DNA of 64,000 bases from Saccharomonospora marina XMU15 (GTDB lineage: Bacteria > Actinomycetota > Actinomycetes > Mycobacteriales > Pseudonocardiaceae): the NCBI RefSeq assembly GCF_000244955.1, contig NZ_CM001439.1, positions 1,144,628-1,208,627 of the forward strand, in the 5' to 3' direction. The notes under the pieces were generated by a model. That model had not been told where the DNA came from. It saw only the letters and a program-made list of their open reading frames with translations, and did no database searches. Positions 32,840-42,088 of the stretch are shown here, in pieces. Within the stretch, counting starts at the first letter, position 1. Every line of letters begins with the position of its first letter. The position numbers were made by a program, and so were the translations under genes.

Positions 32840-32879
32840 ACGAGGGGCCCCGCCGACCGTGGTCGGCGGGGCCCCTCGT
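32840..32879. terminator. Perfect 19-bp stem-loop
   Basis: The bases 32840-32858 and 32861-32879 are perfectly complementary (stem begins ACGAGGGGCCCCGCCGACC) around a GT dinucleotide. It lies between the methyltransferase promoter region and the 3' end of the whiB gene, both minus strand, and probably terminates the whiB transcript. Elsewhere in 32625-33050 no gene is seen. Confidence 0.7.
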
Positions 32880-33050
32880 GTTGGGCTGATACGCAATGTC
32901 GCCTCTCGGCGAAAGGCGCGACGCGGCTCCAGCCGAACGGTATTCCGCGAAGGCGAAAAGGGATGCGGCCCGGGGGACAGGGTGCGTATCGCCATCCTGT
33001 TCAACACCGGCGTCGTCGCCGATGTTCCCGGCGACGGCGCCGGGAATTGC

Positions 33051-33317
33051 TCAGGCCGCTTTCGGCTTGCCCACCCGTCGCCGGTGCTCGCGCGTGAGTT
33101 CTCTGCGCTCTCGCTCTGTCATACCGCCGAAGATGCCGTAGTCGAGGCCGTTCTCCAGCGCGTATTCCAGGCAACGGGCGCGGACCGGACAGCGCGCGCA
33201 CACCGCCTTCGCGCGTTCGGTCTGCACCGCCGCGGGTCCCACATCGGACACCGGAAAAAACAGTTCCGGGTCCTCGTCACGGCAGGCGGCACGGTGCCGC
33301 CAGTCGTACTTGTCCAA
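33051..33317 (-). CDS. WhiB-family [4Fe-4S] transcription factor
   Basis: This 88-residue Wbl protein has four cluster-binding cysteines (RAAC, then CARCPVRARC), the DEDPELFFPV motif and the turn GIFGGMTERERREL before a basic C-terminus (REHRRRVGKPKAA) that contacts DNA. TTG 33317 is chosen because AAGGAGG lies 9 nt upstream; the TTG at 33341 would start before that site. Wbl proteins respond to NO or oxygen and bind the primary sigma factor. Which paralogue this is cannot be told with certainty. Confidence 0.88.
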   Translation of the reverse strand: MDKYDWRHRAACRDEDPELFFPVSDVGPAAVQTERAKAVCARCPVRARCLEYALENGLDYGIFGGMTERERRELTREHRRRVGKPKAA

Positions 33318-33383
33318 GGCGTGCCGCCTCCTTCCTGGCAACCAGATCAGGTAACCGAAAAATCAACGCACGCCCGGCCATGG

Positions 33384-34304
33384 CTATTCCGGTCGGGTGT
33401 GTTTCGGAACCGCGATCCTCATCAGATCACGCGCCGCCACCACGTCGCCACCGAATACTTCGGCCGCCTCGTCGCGAAACAGGGTCGGGTCCTGGTAGCG
33501 CTGCGAGAAGTGGGTGAGCACCAGCCTGCGCACGCCGCACTCCACCGCGACCCTGGCGGCCTGTTTCGCCGTCAGGTGACCGTATTCGCGCGCCAGGTCC
33601 GCGTCGCGTTCCAGAAAGGTCGACTCGATCACCAGTAGGTCGGCGTCCTCCGCGAGTGCGAACACCGCGTCGCAGAGCCGGGTGTCCATCACGAAGGCGG
33701 CCTTCTGCCCCCTGCGCACGGCGCTGACCTCGGAAAGCGTCACCGTTCGCTCACCGACCCGCACGCTGCCCTGCCTGCTGAGCGTTCCCACGTCCGGCCC
33801 GCTGACGCCGTGGCGCTCCAGCAGTGCGGGCACCATGTTGTGGCCGTCCGGCTCCACCAGACGGTAGCCGAACGCCTCCACACGGTGTTCGAGCCTGCGG
33901 GCTTCCAACCTGCCGAACGCGCCGGTCGCCAGGATTCCGTCGCCGTGCACCGGCTCCTGGAGCAGTTCGGTCGTCTCGTGGAAAAGGCTGGCGTGCCGAA
34001 GCCGCTCGAAGAACTCGGTTCCCGAGGCCGGGAAATGGGCGTGCACGCGCGCGACCTGATCCAGCGAGAGCCGCTGCACGATTCCGGGCAGCCCGAGGCA
34101 GTGGTCGCCGTGGAAATGCGTGATGCAGATCCGCGTGATCGCGCTCACCGAGGACCCGGCGAAGGCCAGCTGCCGCTGGGTGCCTTCGCCGGGATCGAAA
34201 AGGAAGCCCTCGGCGTCCCAGCGCAGCAGGTACCCGTTGTGGTTTCGGGCTCTGCTGGGGACCTGACTGCCGGTACCCAGCACGAGAAGTTCTCGGATCG
34301 ACAC
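33384..34304 (-). CDS. rnz: Ribonuclease Z
   Basis: This 306-residue zinc beta-lactamase-fold endonuclease matures tRNA 3' ends. It has [20 protein letters not shown] at the start, the metal-binding HFHGDH motif ([13 protein letters not shown]), and late ligands in [20 protein letters not shown] and LTHFSQRY. The length is typical of bacterial RNase Z. The start is GTG 34304. Confidence 0.93.
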   Translation of the reverse strand: MSIRELLVLGTGSQVPSRARNHNGYLLRWDAEGFLFDPGEGTQRQLAFAGSSVSAITRICITHFHGDHCLGLPGIVQRLSLDQVARVHAHFPASGTEFFERLRHASLFHETTELLQEPVHGDGILATGAFGRLEARRLEHRVEAFGYRLVEPDGHNMVPALLERHGVSGPDVGTLSRQGSVRVGERTVTLSEVSAVRRGQKAAFVMDTRLCDAVFALAEDADLLVIESTFLERDADLAREYGHLTAKQAARVAVECGVRRLVLTHFSQRYQDPTLFRDEAAEVFGGDVVAARDLMRIAVPKHTRPE

Positions 34305-34342
34305 GTCGCCGACTCTAGGACCGTGCCGGGTACCGGGCCCGG

Positions 34343-34762
34343 TCAGCGGTTACCGGCCGCGGCGCTGATGTCGCCGAGCGCAGACCTCGGGTCCTTCTCC
34401 ATCGCCGCGTCGCCGATCGAGAAGATCCCCACCGGTCGGCCGTCCTCGACGACAGGGACTCGCCGCACGGCGTGTTCGCGCATCCTGGCGATGGCGTTGT
34501 CGACGTCCTCGTTCGGTGTGGCCGTCACCAGCCGCTCGCTGCACACCTCGCCGATACGGACCGTGGAAAGGTCGTCGCGGTCGGCGAGAGCGCGCACGAC
34601 GATGTCGCGGTCGGTGGCGATGCCACGCAGCTCGCCGTTGTCGACGACCAGCACGTCACCGATGTCGTTGTCGCGCATCTCGCGTGCGGCATCGCGCACC
34701 GGTGTGTCGCTGGGCATCGTCACCGGCTCCGCCGTCATGACCTCGCGTACCAGCTGAGCCAT
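34343..34762 (-). CDS. Tandem CBS-domain protein
   Basis: This 139-residue protein consists of two CBS motifs: [20 protein letters not shown] through [19 protein letters not shown], then [20 protein letters not shown] through [17 protein letters not shown]. Such stand-alone pairs bind adenine nucleotides and act as energy sensors. ATG 34762 has AGGAG 8 nt upstream; the GTG at 34771 overlaps that site. It is upstream of and divergent from the DinB gene. Confidence 0.85.
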   Translation of the reverse strand: MAQLVREVMTAEPVTMPSDTPVRDAAREMRDNDIGDVLVVDNGELRGIATDRDIVVRALADRDDLSTVRIGEVCSERLVTATPNEDVDNAIARMREHAVRRVPVVEDGRPVGIFSIGDAAMEKDPRSALGDISAAAGNR

Positions 34763-34903
34763 CTCGCTCACTCCTGTCGTTCGCTCGTCGTTCCTTCCTG
34801 CACGAACGGGGTACCCCGACAGCTCGCGGCCCTATTCCTCTTCTCCACCGACCCCGGCGTCGACAACTGGCCGCGCCGGGCGATCGCGGCGCATACTGCA
34901 CAG

Positions 34904-35944
34904 GTGTCCGCTGTGTCCATAACGGACTGGGTACTGCACGTGGATCTCGACCAGTTCATCGCGGCGGTCGAGATCGCGAGGCACCCGGAGCTGAGGGGCA
35001 AACCCGTGATCGTCGGCGGCACGGGTGAGACCAAGCGGCGCGCCGTGGTCGCCACCGCCTCCTACGAGGCTCGGGAGTTCGGCGTCCACTCGGGCATGCC
35101 GCTGCGCACGGCGCAGAAGCGGTGCCCCGACGCGGTGTTCCTGCCCTCCGACCCGCCCGCGTACCAGGAGGTGTCCGAGCGGGTCATGGCGGTGCTCCGC
35201 CGGTTTCCGGTCGTGGTCGAGGTGCTGGGCTGGGACGAGGCGTTTCTCGGTGCGCGGACCGAAGACCCCGAGGCGCTGGCGGAATCGGTGCGAAGTGCCG
35301 TGGCCGAGGAGACCGGCCTGGCGTGCTCGGTGGGGATCGGCGACAACAAGCACCGCGCCAAGCTCGCCACCGGCTTCGCCAAGCCCGCGGGTACCTACCG
35401 GCTGACCAGGAACAACTGGACATCGGTGATGGCACACCGATCGCCGGACGCGCTGTGGGGCGTCGGCACGAAGACCACGGCCAAGCTCGCCGAGTTGGGC
35501 ATCACCACGGTGGGCGCGCTCGCCGCCGCCGATCCGGCCGAGCTGGCGGCACGATTCGGCCCCACCATGGGGCCCTACCTGCGCGCGCTGGCGCACGGAG
35601 CGGGTGATCGCGAGGTGACCGCCACCGGGCATGTGCCGCGCTCGCGCAGCAGGGAAACGACGTTCCAGGAAGACATCAGCGATCGCGCGAAACTGTGTGA
35701 ACACCTGTCGGTGCTGGCCCGCCGAGTCGCCCAGGACGCGGAGCTGGAAGGCAGGCCCGCTGCGCGCGTGGCGGTAAAGGTCCGCTTCGCGCCGTTCATC
35801 ACCACGACACGCAGCGTGACGTTGCCGGAACCCACCAACGACGGCGTGACGATCGAGCGTGCCGCGATGGAGGTGTTCGACCGCTTCCGGTTGGATCGAC
35901 CCGTCCGGCTGCTTGGAGTGAGAGCCGAGTTCGGCAAGCCGTGA
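34904..35944 (+). CDS. Y-family DNA polymerase, DinB2-like
   Basis: This 346-residue translesion polymerase IV homologue starts VSAVSITDWVLHVDLDQFIA. Catalytic acids are in HVDLD (Asp14) and GWDEAFLG. The position of the steric-gate Phe/Tyr (second F of DMDxFF in E. coli DinB) is Ile19, as in mycobacterial DinB2, which has Leu there and incorporates ribonucleotides readily. The chain ends at LLGVRAEFGKP with no beta-clamp QxxLxLF motif, again as in DinB2. GTG 34904 follows a CATACT -10-like box by 6 nt, so translation may be leaderless; GTG 34913 is an alternative. Confidence 0.9.
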   Translation: MSAVSITDWVLHVDLDQFIAAVEIARHPELRGKPVIVGGTGETKRRAVVATASYEAREFGVHSGMPLRTAQKRCPDAVFLPSDPPAYQEVSERVMAVLRRFPVVVEVLGWDEAFLGARTEDPEALAESVRSAVAEETGLACSVGIGDNKHRAKLATGFAKPAGTYRLTRNNWTSVMAHRSPDALWGVGTKTTAKLAELGITTVGALAAADPAELAARFGPTMGPYLRALAHGAGDREVTATGHVPRSRSRETTFQEDISDRAKLCEHLSVLARRVAQDAELEGRPAARVAVKVRFAPFITTTRSVTLPEPTNDGVTIERAAMEVFDRFRLDRPVRLLGVRAEFGKP

Positions 35945-35961
35945 ATCCGATCACAACCCAC

Positions 35962-35976
35962 CCGCGCGTCGCGCGG
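35962..35976 (+). terminator. Short GC stem after dinB
   Basis: CCGCGCG (35962-35968) and CGCGCGG (35970-35976) are perfect inverted repeats beginning 17 bp after the DinB2 stop. It is a likely terminator before the topoisomerase operon, though the tiny loop makes this uncertain. Confidence 0.4.
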
Positions 35977-36077
35977 ACGGCGGGCGTCGAAATGTCAGGT
36001 GAGCCCTATACCCTGCATTACGCTGGTTGGTTGGCCGCTGTAACCGCGCGCCACGCGCCAGCGCCACCACTGGGCAG

Positions 36078-38162
36078 ATGACGATTCTGGGAGCGAGCGA
36101 CCCTGTGACTGCTTCGGCCGAGACCCTCTACGGGGCCGACGACCTGACCCACCTCGAGGGGCTGGAAGCGGTCCGGAAGCGACCCGGCATGTACATCGGG
36201 TCCACCGACAGCCGCGGCGTCAACCACCTCTTCACCGAGATCGTGGACAACTCCACCGACGAAGGGGTCGCGGGTTACGCCAGCCGAGTTGTGGTGACCT
36301 TGCACGCCGACGGCAGCGTGGAGGTCGAGGACGACGGCAGGGGCATCCCCACCGGCGTGCACGGCAAGTCGGGCCTTTCCGGTGTCGAACTGGTGCTGAC
36401 TCGGCTGCACGCGGGCGGCAAGTTCGGAGGTTCCGGCTACAAGACGTCCGGCGGCCTGCACGGCGTCGGAGCATCCGCGGTGAACGCGTTGTCGCTGCGC
36501 TTCGACGTGACGGTCAAGCAGGGCGGCAAGGTGCACGAGATGTCGTTCGCGCGCGGGGTGCCCGGTGTCTTCGACGGGCCGGGGCCGAAGGCGCGTTTCA
36601 CGCGGCAGTCCGGCCTGCGGCTGGTGCGCAAGATGAAGCGTGGCGAGTCCACCGGTACCACCATCCGATACTGGCACGACGCCCGGTACTTCGAATCGGG
36701 CGCGACGCTGGATCTGGAAACGGTGCGCACGAAACTGCGGCACACCGCGTTTCTCGTGCCCGGTCTGACATACGTGTTGCGCACCGCCACCGACGCCACC
36801 ATCAACGAGGAAACGTTCCACTTCCCCAACGGGCTCGCCGACATGGTGGAGTTCCTCGCACCCGCCGCGGACAAGCCCGTCTCGGGCATCCTGCTGATGA
36901 ACGGTGAGGGCACCTACAAGGAGAACGCCGCCGACGAGAACGGCGTCATGAAGTCCAATGTAGAGCGCAAGGCCGAGGTTGAGGTGGCGTTGCGCTGGGG
37001 GACCGGCTACGAGCGCACGGTGGAGTGCTTCACCAACACGATTCGAAACGTGCACGGCGGTACGCACCGCAAGGGATTCGAGCGAGCGCTGGTGCGGTCG
37101 GTGCACGACGCGATCTCCAAGACGCGCGGACTGCTCAAGCCCAAGGAGGACCCGCCGACTCTCGACGACATCTGTGAGGGCATGACCGCGGTCATCCACG
37201 TGCGGATTCCCGAGCCGCAGTTCACCTCGCAGACCAAGGACGAGCTGTCAACCGCGGGGATCACCAAGGTGATTCAGGGAATCGTCGAGAAGAACGTCAA
37301 GGCGTGGACGGAGCACCGCAGGAGCAAGTCCGAGGCCAAGACGGTGCTGCAGAAGATCGTCGACGCCTCGCGGGTCCGCATCGCGCAGAAGCAGCAGAAG
37401 GACGCCGCGCGACGCAAGACCGCGCTCGAGGGCGCGGCCATGCCGCCCAAACTGGTGGACTGCCGCACCACGGGGGTGGCGCGCAGTGAACTCTTCCTCG
37501 TGGAGGGCGACAGCGCGCTCGGCTCTGCGCGGATGGCGAGGGTATCGGAGTACCAGGCGCTGCTCCCGCTGCGCGGCAAGATCCTCAACGTGCAGAAGGC
37601 CGGGCTCGGTGACGCGCTGAAGAACGCGGAGATCGCCTCGATCGTGCAGGTGCTGGGTGCGGGCACCGGTCGCACCTTCGACACTTCGACGATGCGCTAC
37701 GGCAGGGTGATCCTGATGGCGGACGCCGATGTGGACGGCTCCCACATCCGGACCCTGCTGATCACTCTCTTCGCCAGGTACATGCGTCCCGTGATCGAAG
37801 AGGGCAGGCTCTATACCGCGATGCCGCCGCTGCACAAGATCGTGACCAAGGGGCGCAACCAGCAGACCTTCTACACCTTCACCGAGCGGGAGATGGAGAC
37901 CAAGGTCGCCCAACTGGAAAAGGCGGGCAAGCAGGTGGTCAAGCCGGTCCCGCGGTTCAAGGGCCTCGGCGAGATGGACGCCGACGAGTTGTGGGAGACC
38001 ACGATGAACCCGGCCACCAGGGCCGTCCGCCGGATCACCCTCGACGACGTCGAGGCCGCCGAGGCGGCACTGGAACTGCTCATGGGCGAGAAGGTGGAGC
38101 CGAGACGCAACTGGCTCGTGGCCTCCGCCGAGCGGGTTGACCAGGCCGCCATCGACATCTGA
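36078..38162 (+). CDS. parE: Type II topoisomerase ATPase subunit (ParE/GyrB-like)
   Basis: This 694-residue subunit has the GHKL ATPase fold: EIVDNSTDEG, DDGRGIPTGVHG, GGLHGVGASAVNALS and the QTKDELST loop lysine region. The TOPRIM domain has LVEGDSALGSARMAR, PLRGKILNVQKA and the metal acids DADVDGSH, and the C-terminal RFKGLGEMDADELWETTMNP follows. With the adjacent A subunit it forms a second type II topoisomerase like the ParEC (topoisomerase IV) pair of Streptomyces, apart from gyrase. ATG 36078 is listed; GTG 36105 (VTASAETLYGADDL) has a GGGAG upstream and may be the true start. Confidence 0.9.
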   Translation: MTILGASDPVTASAETLYGADDLTHLEGLEAVRKRPGMYIGSTDSRGVNHLFTEIVDNSTDEGVAGYASRVVVTLHADGSVEVEDDGRGIPTGVHGKSGLSGVELVLTRLHAGGKFGGSGYKTSGGLHGVGASAVNALSLRFDVTVKQGGKVHEMSFARGVPGVFDGPGPKARFTRQSGLRLVRKMKRGESTGTTIRYWHDARYFESGATLDLETVRTKLRHTAFLVPGLTYVLRTATDATINEETFHFPNGLADMVEFLAPAADKPVSGILLMNGEGTYKENAADENGVMKSNVERKAEVEVALRWGTGYERTVECFTNTIRNVHGGTHRKGFERALVRSVHDAISKTRGLLKPKEDPPTLDDICEGMTAVIHVRIPEPQFTSQTKDELSTAGITKVIQGIVEKNVKAWTEHRRSKSEAKTVLQKIVDASRVRIAQKQQKDAARRKTALEGAAMPPKLVDCRTTGVARSELFLVEGDSALGSARMARVSEYQALLPLRGKILNVQKAGLGDALKNAEIASIVQVLGAGTGRTFDTSTMRYGRVILMADADVDGSHIRTLLITLFARYMRPVIEEGRLYTAMPPLHKIVTKGRNQQTFYTFTEREMETKVAQLEKAGKQVVKPVPRFKGLGEMDADELWETTMNPATRAVRRITLDDVEAAEAALELLMGEKVEPRRNWLVASAERVDQAAIDI

Positions 38163-38184
38163 CAAGCACGGGAGCACACACACC

Positions 38185-40668
38185 ATGGCACGGCGCAAGA
38201 CCACGATGACCAGGGTCGATCCGTCCGCGTTCGACCAGGCGGGCGCGCGGGTCTTCGACAACTCGGTCCAGACCGAGATCGAGAACTCCTACCTGGAGTA
38301 CGCGTACTCGGTCATCCACTCGCGGGCTCTGCCGGACGCGCGGGACGGGCTGAAGCCGGTGCACCGTCGGATCCTGTTCTCGATGCACGAGAACGGGTAC
38401 CGGCCCAACCACGCCTACGTGAAGTCGTCACGTGTGGTCGGTGACGTGATGGGCCGCTACCACCCGCACAGCGACAGTGCCATCTACGACGCGATGGTTC
38501 GGCTCGCGCAGGACTTCTCGATGAACGTGCCGCTCGTGGACGGGCATGGGAACTTCGGCAGCCCCGACGACGGACCCGCGGCGTCGAGGTACACCGAGGC
38601 ACGAATGTCGCCGGAGGCGATGCTGCTCGTCGGTGAACTCGGCGAGGACAGCGTGGAGTTCCGGCCCAACTACGACGGTTCACTGGCCGAACCCCAGGTG
38701 CTGCCGGCGGCGTTTCCGAACCTCCTGGTGAACGGTACGTCGGGGATCGCGGTCGGGATGGCGACCAACATGATCCCGCACAACCTCGGTGAGGTGATCG
38801 CGGCGGCACGCTGGCTCATCAACCACCCGGGCGCCTCGCTGGACAAACTCATGGAGTTCGTCCCCGGCCCTGACCTTCCCACCGGCGGCCAGTTGCTCGG
38901 TCTCGACGAGGTCCGCAGGGCGTACGAGACCGGGCGGGGTGTCGTCCGGATGCGCGCGAAGGTGCAGACCGGCCCCATCGAGGGCAGCCGCAGGCAGGGC
39001 ATCACGGTCACCGAACTGCCCTACGGCGTCGGGCCGGAGAAGGTGATCGAGCGCATCACCGACGAGGTCAACAAGTCCAAGCGGCTGACGGGCATCGCCG
39101 ACGTGAAGGACCTCACCGACCGTGAGAACGGCACCCGGCTGGTGATCGAGTGCAAGGTCGGGGTCAACCCGCAGGCGCTGCTCGCCGACCTGTACCGGCT
39201 GACGCCGCTGGAGCAGTCGTTCGGGATCAACAACCTCGTGCTCGTCGACGGACAGCCCCAGACGCTGGGCCTCAAACAGTTGCTCGAGGTCTTTCTCGCT
39301 CACCGCTACGAGGTGGTCACGCGCAGGACCAGGTACCGCCGCCGCAAGCGCGAGGAGCGGTTGCACCTGGTCGAGGGCCTGCTCAAGGCGCTGCTCGACA
39401 TCGACAAGGTCATCCGGCTCATCCGAGGCAGCGACAACGCGCAGGCCGCCAAGGAAGGCCTGATGAAGCGCTTCAAACTGTCGGAGATCCAGGCCACCTA
39501 CATCCTGGACACGCCGCTTCGCAGGCTCACCAAGTACGACAAGCTCGAACTGGAGGAGGAGCAGGAGCGGCTCCGCCAGGAGATCGCCGAGCTCACCACG
39601 ATCCTCGAGGACGACACGGTGCTGAAGAAGGTGGTGTCGAAGGAACTGGCGAAGGTCGCGAAGGACTTCCCGACCGAGCGGCGCACCGCGCTCATCGACG
39701 GCGACCTCAAGGAGGTGCTCGCGGCCTCCAAGCCCGCCGGGCCGCTCGAGGTCGCCGACGATCCGTGCCAGGTGATCCTGTCGGCCACCGGGCTGGTGGC
39801 GAGGACCGCGGCCGAGTCCGAGGAGGTCACCGAAGGTAGGCGCCGCAGTGGGCGCGCCAGGCACGACGCGGTCGCCGCCGTGGTGCACACGACAGCTCGC
39901 GGCCAGGTCCTGCTGGTCACCAGTAAGGGCAGGGCGTTCAAGACCGAGGTGCTGCCGCTGCCGGTCTTGCCGGAGCAGGCCGGCACCGTTTCGCTGCGCG
40001 GTGGCGTGGCCGCGCGGGAACTCGTCCCCCTGGACAAGGGGGAACGGGTCGTCGGGCTGGCGCCGCTCGGCGAGCAGGCCGAGTCGTCGCCAGGCCTTGC
40101 GCTGGGCACGCGGCGCGGTGTTGTGAAGGTGTGTGCCCCGGAGTGGCCGGTCCGCGCCGACGAGTTCGACGTGATCACCCTGAAGGACGGCGACGAGGTG
40201 GTGGGCGCCACGTGGCTGACCGACGGCCAGGAGACGCTGGCGTTCGTGTCGTCGCAGGCTTCGCTGCTGCGATACGCTGCCTCGCTGGTGCGCCCGCAGG
40301 GCCTGCGAAGCGGCGGTGTGGCGGGGATGAACCTGCCCGCCGACGCGGAGGCGGTGTTCTTCGGCGCGGTACGCACCGACGATGCCGAGCACGGTGAGCC
40401 GATGGTGGTGACGGCGACCGGTTCGAGCGTGAAGGTGACCCCGCTGGCGGAGTACCCGGCCAAGGGACGCGCGACCGGTGGGGTGCGGGCACAGCGGTTC
40501 CTCAAGGGCGAGACGGGGCTTACCGTGGCGTGGATCGGGCCTCGGCCCGCAGGCGCGATGAAGAACGGTGACCCGGTCGAACTCCCGGAGGTGGACAACC
40601 GAAGGGACGGCTCCGGCTCCGCGCACCCGGGCCCGGACGTGGTCGGCCACCTCATCGAGCGCGGCTGA
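38185..40668 (+). CDS. parC: Type II topoisomerase DNA-cleavage subunit (ParC/GyrA-like)
   Basis: This 827-residue subunit holds the active-site tyrosine Tyr136 in AASRYTEARM. The quinolone-region motif is HPHSDSAIYD (93-102), with Ser96 where GyrA proteins usually have Gly and with Ser98 and Asp102 at the classical resistance positions. A coiled-coil tower and a C-terminal beta-pinwheel follow; the GyrA-box is weakly recognisable (RGGVAARELVPLDKGE, RRSGRAR). It lies 22 bp after parE and is co-transcribed. It separates daughter chromosomes by decatenation in the relatives studied. Confidence 0.9.
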   Translation: MARRKTTMTRVDPSAFDQAGARVFDNSVQTEIENSYLEYAYSVIHSRALPDARDGLKPVHRRILFSMHENGYRPNHAYVKSSRVVGDVMGRYHPHSDSAIYDAMVRLAQDFSMNVPLVDGHGNFGSPDDGPAASRYTEARMSPEAMLLVGELGEDSVEFRPNYDGSLAEPQVLPAAFPNLLVNGTSGIAVGMATNMIPHNLGEVIAAARWLINHPGASLDKLMEFVPGPDLPTGGQLLGLDEVRRAYETGRGVVRMRAKVQTGPIEGSRRQGITVTELPYGVGPEKVIERITDEVNKSKRLTGIADVKDLTDRENGTRLVIECKVGVNPQALLADLYRLTPLEQSFGINNLVLVDGQPQTLGLKQLLEVFLAHRYEVVTRRTRYRRRKREERLHLVEGLLKALLDIDKVIRLIRGSDNAQAAKEGLMKRFKLSEIQATYILDTPLRRLTKYDKLELEEEQERLRQEIAELTTILEDDTVLKKVVSKELAKVAKDFPTERRTALIDGDLKEVLAASKPAGPLEVADDPCQVILSATGLVARTAAESEEVTEGRRRSGRARHDAVAAVVHTTARGQVLLVTSKGRAFKTEVLPLPVLPEQAGTVSLRGGVAARELVPLDKGERVVGLAPLGEQAESSPGLALGTRRGVVKVCAPEWPVRADEFDVITLKDGDEVVGATWLTDGQETLAFVSSQASLLRYAASLVRPQGLRSGGVAGMNLPADAEAVFFGAVRTDDAEHGEPMVVTATGSSVKVTPLAEYPAKGRATGGVRAQRFLKGETGLTVAWIGPRPAGAMKNGDPVELPEVDNRRDGSGSAHPGPDVVGHLIERG

Positions 40669-40670
40669 CC

Positions 40671-40745
40671 CCCGTCGGCGAGTCCCCCGTTCCCGTCGGC
40701 GAGTTCTGCGCTCCTGATGGCGAGTTCTGCGCTCCGGTTTGCGGG
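40671..40745. repeat. 21-bp-period intergenic repeat, array B (inverse orientation)
   Basis: Units CCCGTCGGCGAGTCCCCCGTT at 40671-40691, then 40692-40712 and 40713-40733 repeat with a 21-bp period and decay into a fourth. The reverse complement reads GGGGGACTCGCCGACGGG, the same family as arrays A and C. It starts 3 bp after the parC stop. In the remaining gap to 41056 the only other element seen is a TCACA-A-TGTGA palindrome at 40894-40904. Confidence 0.75.
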
Positions 40746-41056
40746 GGCTGCCCACGCGCACCGGAAGTAGTGCGGGACTCACAGAGTTCGCGTGGGAGGC
40801 CGGGTCCAGGCGCGCGGTGCGTTGCCGGTGTCGACGAACTGGTAACCGGCCGACCGCTCGGGGGAACGCATCGAGGAGTTTCATCTCGACGGTTCACAAT
40901 GTGACTGGCAGCCCGAATGGACGAGATCGCGGTCGTCGGCCGCCAGACTCCACAGGAGCCGCTGGGTGAGGGGCGGCGCGCCGGGCAGCTACCCGGGCTT
41001 CGCGACGTCGAGCCGCCGACCTTGAGCAGCCGAGATCCACGAGGAGCGCTGGGCAA

Positions 41057-41854
41057 ATGACCGAACAACAAACGGGCGACCGATACAGCCGAGGCCTGGA
41101 CATCCTGCGGAGAGTTGCCGGGGTCGACCGGCCTGCCGTGCTGGACAGCCTGGCCGACATCTGTCCCGATCTGGGTAGGTACACCGTCGAGTTCCCGTAC
41201 GGGGACGTCTACGCGCGACCGGCGCTCACGCTGCGGCAACGCCAGTTGACGACCGTGGCGGCGCTGACCGCGCTCGGGCATGCGACGCCGCAGTTGCGGT
41301 TCCACATCGACGGCGCGCTCAACGTGGGGTGCAACAGGCGCGAGATCGTCGAGACGATCGTTCATGTGGTGGTCTACGCGGGCTTTCCGGCCGCGCTCAA
41401 CGCGATGACCGTAGCCAAGGAGGTGTTCTCGCAGCGGGCCGACGGTTCAGGCGACGACCTCGGTGGACAGCCGCAGGACGCGCGGGAGAGCCGCTACGAG
41501 CGAGGTTGGAAGGCGCTCAGCCAGATCGACGGGGAGGCGGGTCACGCTGTTCTGGCCGGCCTGCGCGACATCGCACCGGATCTGGGCCACTACATCATCG
41601 AGTTCTCCTTCGGCGACATCTACAGCCGCCAAGGGCTCGACCTGAGGACGCGGGAACTGGTCACGATCGCCGCGTGCACGGCTCTGGGCACCGCGCGACC
41701 GCAACTCAAGGTGCACACCCATGGGTTGCTCAACGTGGGCGGCACCAGGGAAGAAGTGGTGGAGGCCATTCTCCAGATGGCGGTGTACGCGGGCTTTCCC
41801 GCCGCTCTCAACGGTATGGCCGCGGCACGGGAAGTGTTCGCCGAACGTGACTAA
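41057..41854 (+). CDS. Tandem carboxymuconolactone decarboxylase (CMD) family protein
   Basis: This 265-residue protein is made of two similar CMD/AhpD-fold halves (about 8-125 and 145-262). Each contains a PDLG-Y-EF-GD-Y block, an R-TVAALTALG or VTIAACTALG helix and NVG-EI-E VVYAGFPAALN. It arose by internal duplication. Neither half has the CxxC redox pair of AhpD, so a decarboxylase-like or non-redox role is more likely than peroxidase reduction. The substrate is unknown. A GAGGAG lies about 10 nt before the ATG. Confidence 0.88.
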   Translation: MTEQQTGDRYSRGLDILRRVAGVDRPAVLDSLADICPDLGRYTVEFPYGDVYARPALTLRQRQLTTVAALTALGHATPQLRFHIDGALNVGCNRREIVETIVHVVVYAGFPAALNAMTVAKEVFSQRADGSGDDLGGQPQDARESRYERGWKALSQIDGEAGHAVLAGLRDIAPDLGHYIIEFSFGDIYSRQGLDLRTRELVTIAACTALGTARPQLKVHTHGLLNVGGTREEVVEAILQMAVYAGFPAALNGMAAAREVFAERD

Positions 41855-41977
41855 CGGACCGTTCGCCGCACGATCATGGAGTTGCCGTCGCCGACTTCGT
41901 GGCAGGTGGACGTGGCACGCGACCCACGCCCGGTGACCGGGGTCTGCCGGACCGCGCCTTGCCGCGTCGGTGCCGCA

Positions 41978-42082
41978 GGACTCGCTGACGGGAACGGGGG
42001 ACTCGCGGGCGGGAGCGCAGGACTCGCGGGCGGGAGCGGGGGACTCGCGGGCGGGAGCGGGGGACTCGCGGACGGGCGGGCG
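41978..42082. repeat. 21-bp-period intergenic repeat, array C (5 copies)
   Basis: GGACTCGC recurs at 41978, 41999, 42020, 42041 and 42062, exactly 21 bp apart, with the consensus GGACTCGCGGGCGGGAGCGG plus one base. It lies between the convergent CMD and pseudouridine synthase genes. The last copies grade into a GGGC run. The unit matches array A in the same orientation and array B inverted. Confidence 0.8.
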
Positions 42083-42088
42083 GGCGGG

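Noticed and set aside
38680-40884. 734-aa minus-strand frame
   Set aside because: It is antisense to parC throughout, has a composition typical of GC-rich shadows (many R, H, L, G) and no domain.
40652-41365. 237-aa minus-strand frame after parC
   Set aside because: It is antisense to the CMD gene and to the 21-bp repeat array, and has no recognisable domain.
41978-42082. Direct repeats resembling a small CRISPR array
   Set aside because: The units are contiguous with a 21-bp period and no unique spacers, and there are no cas genes.
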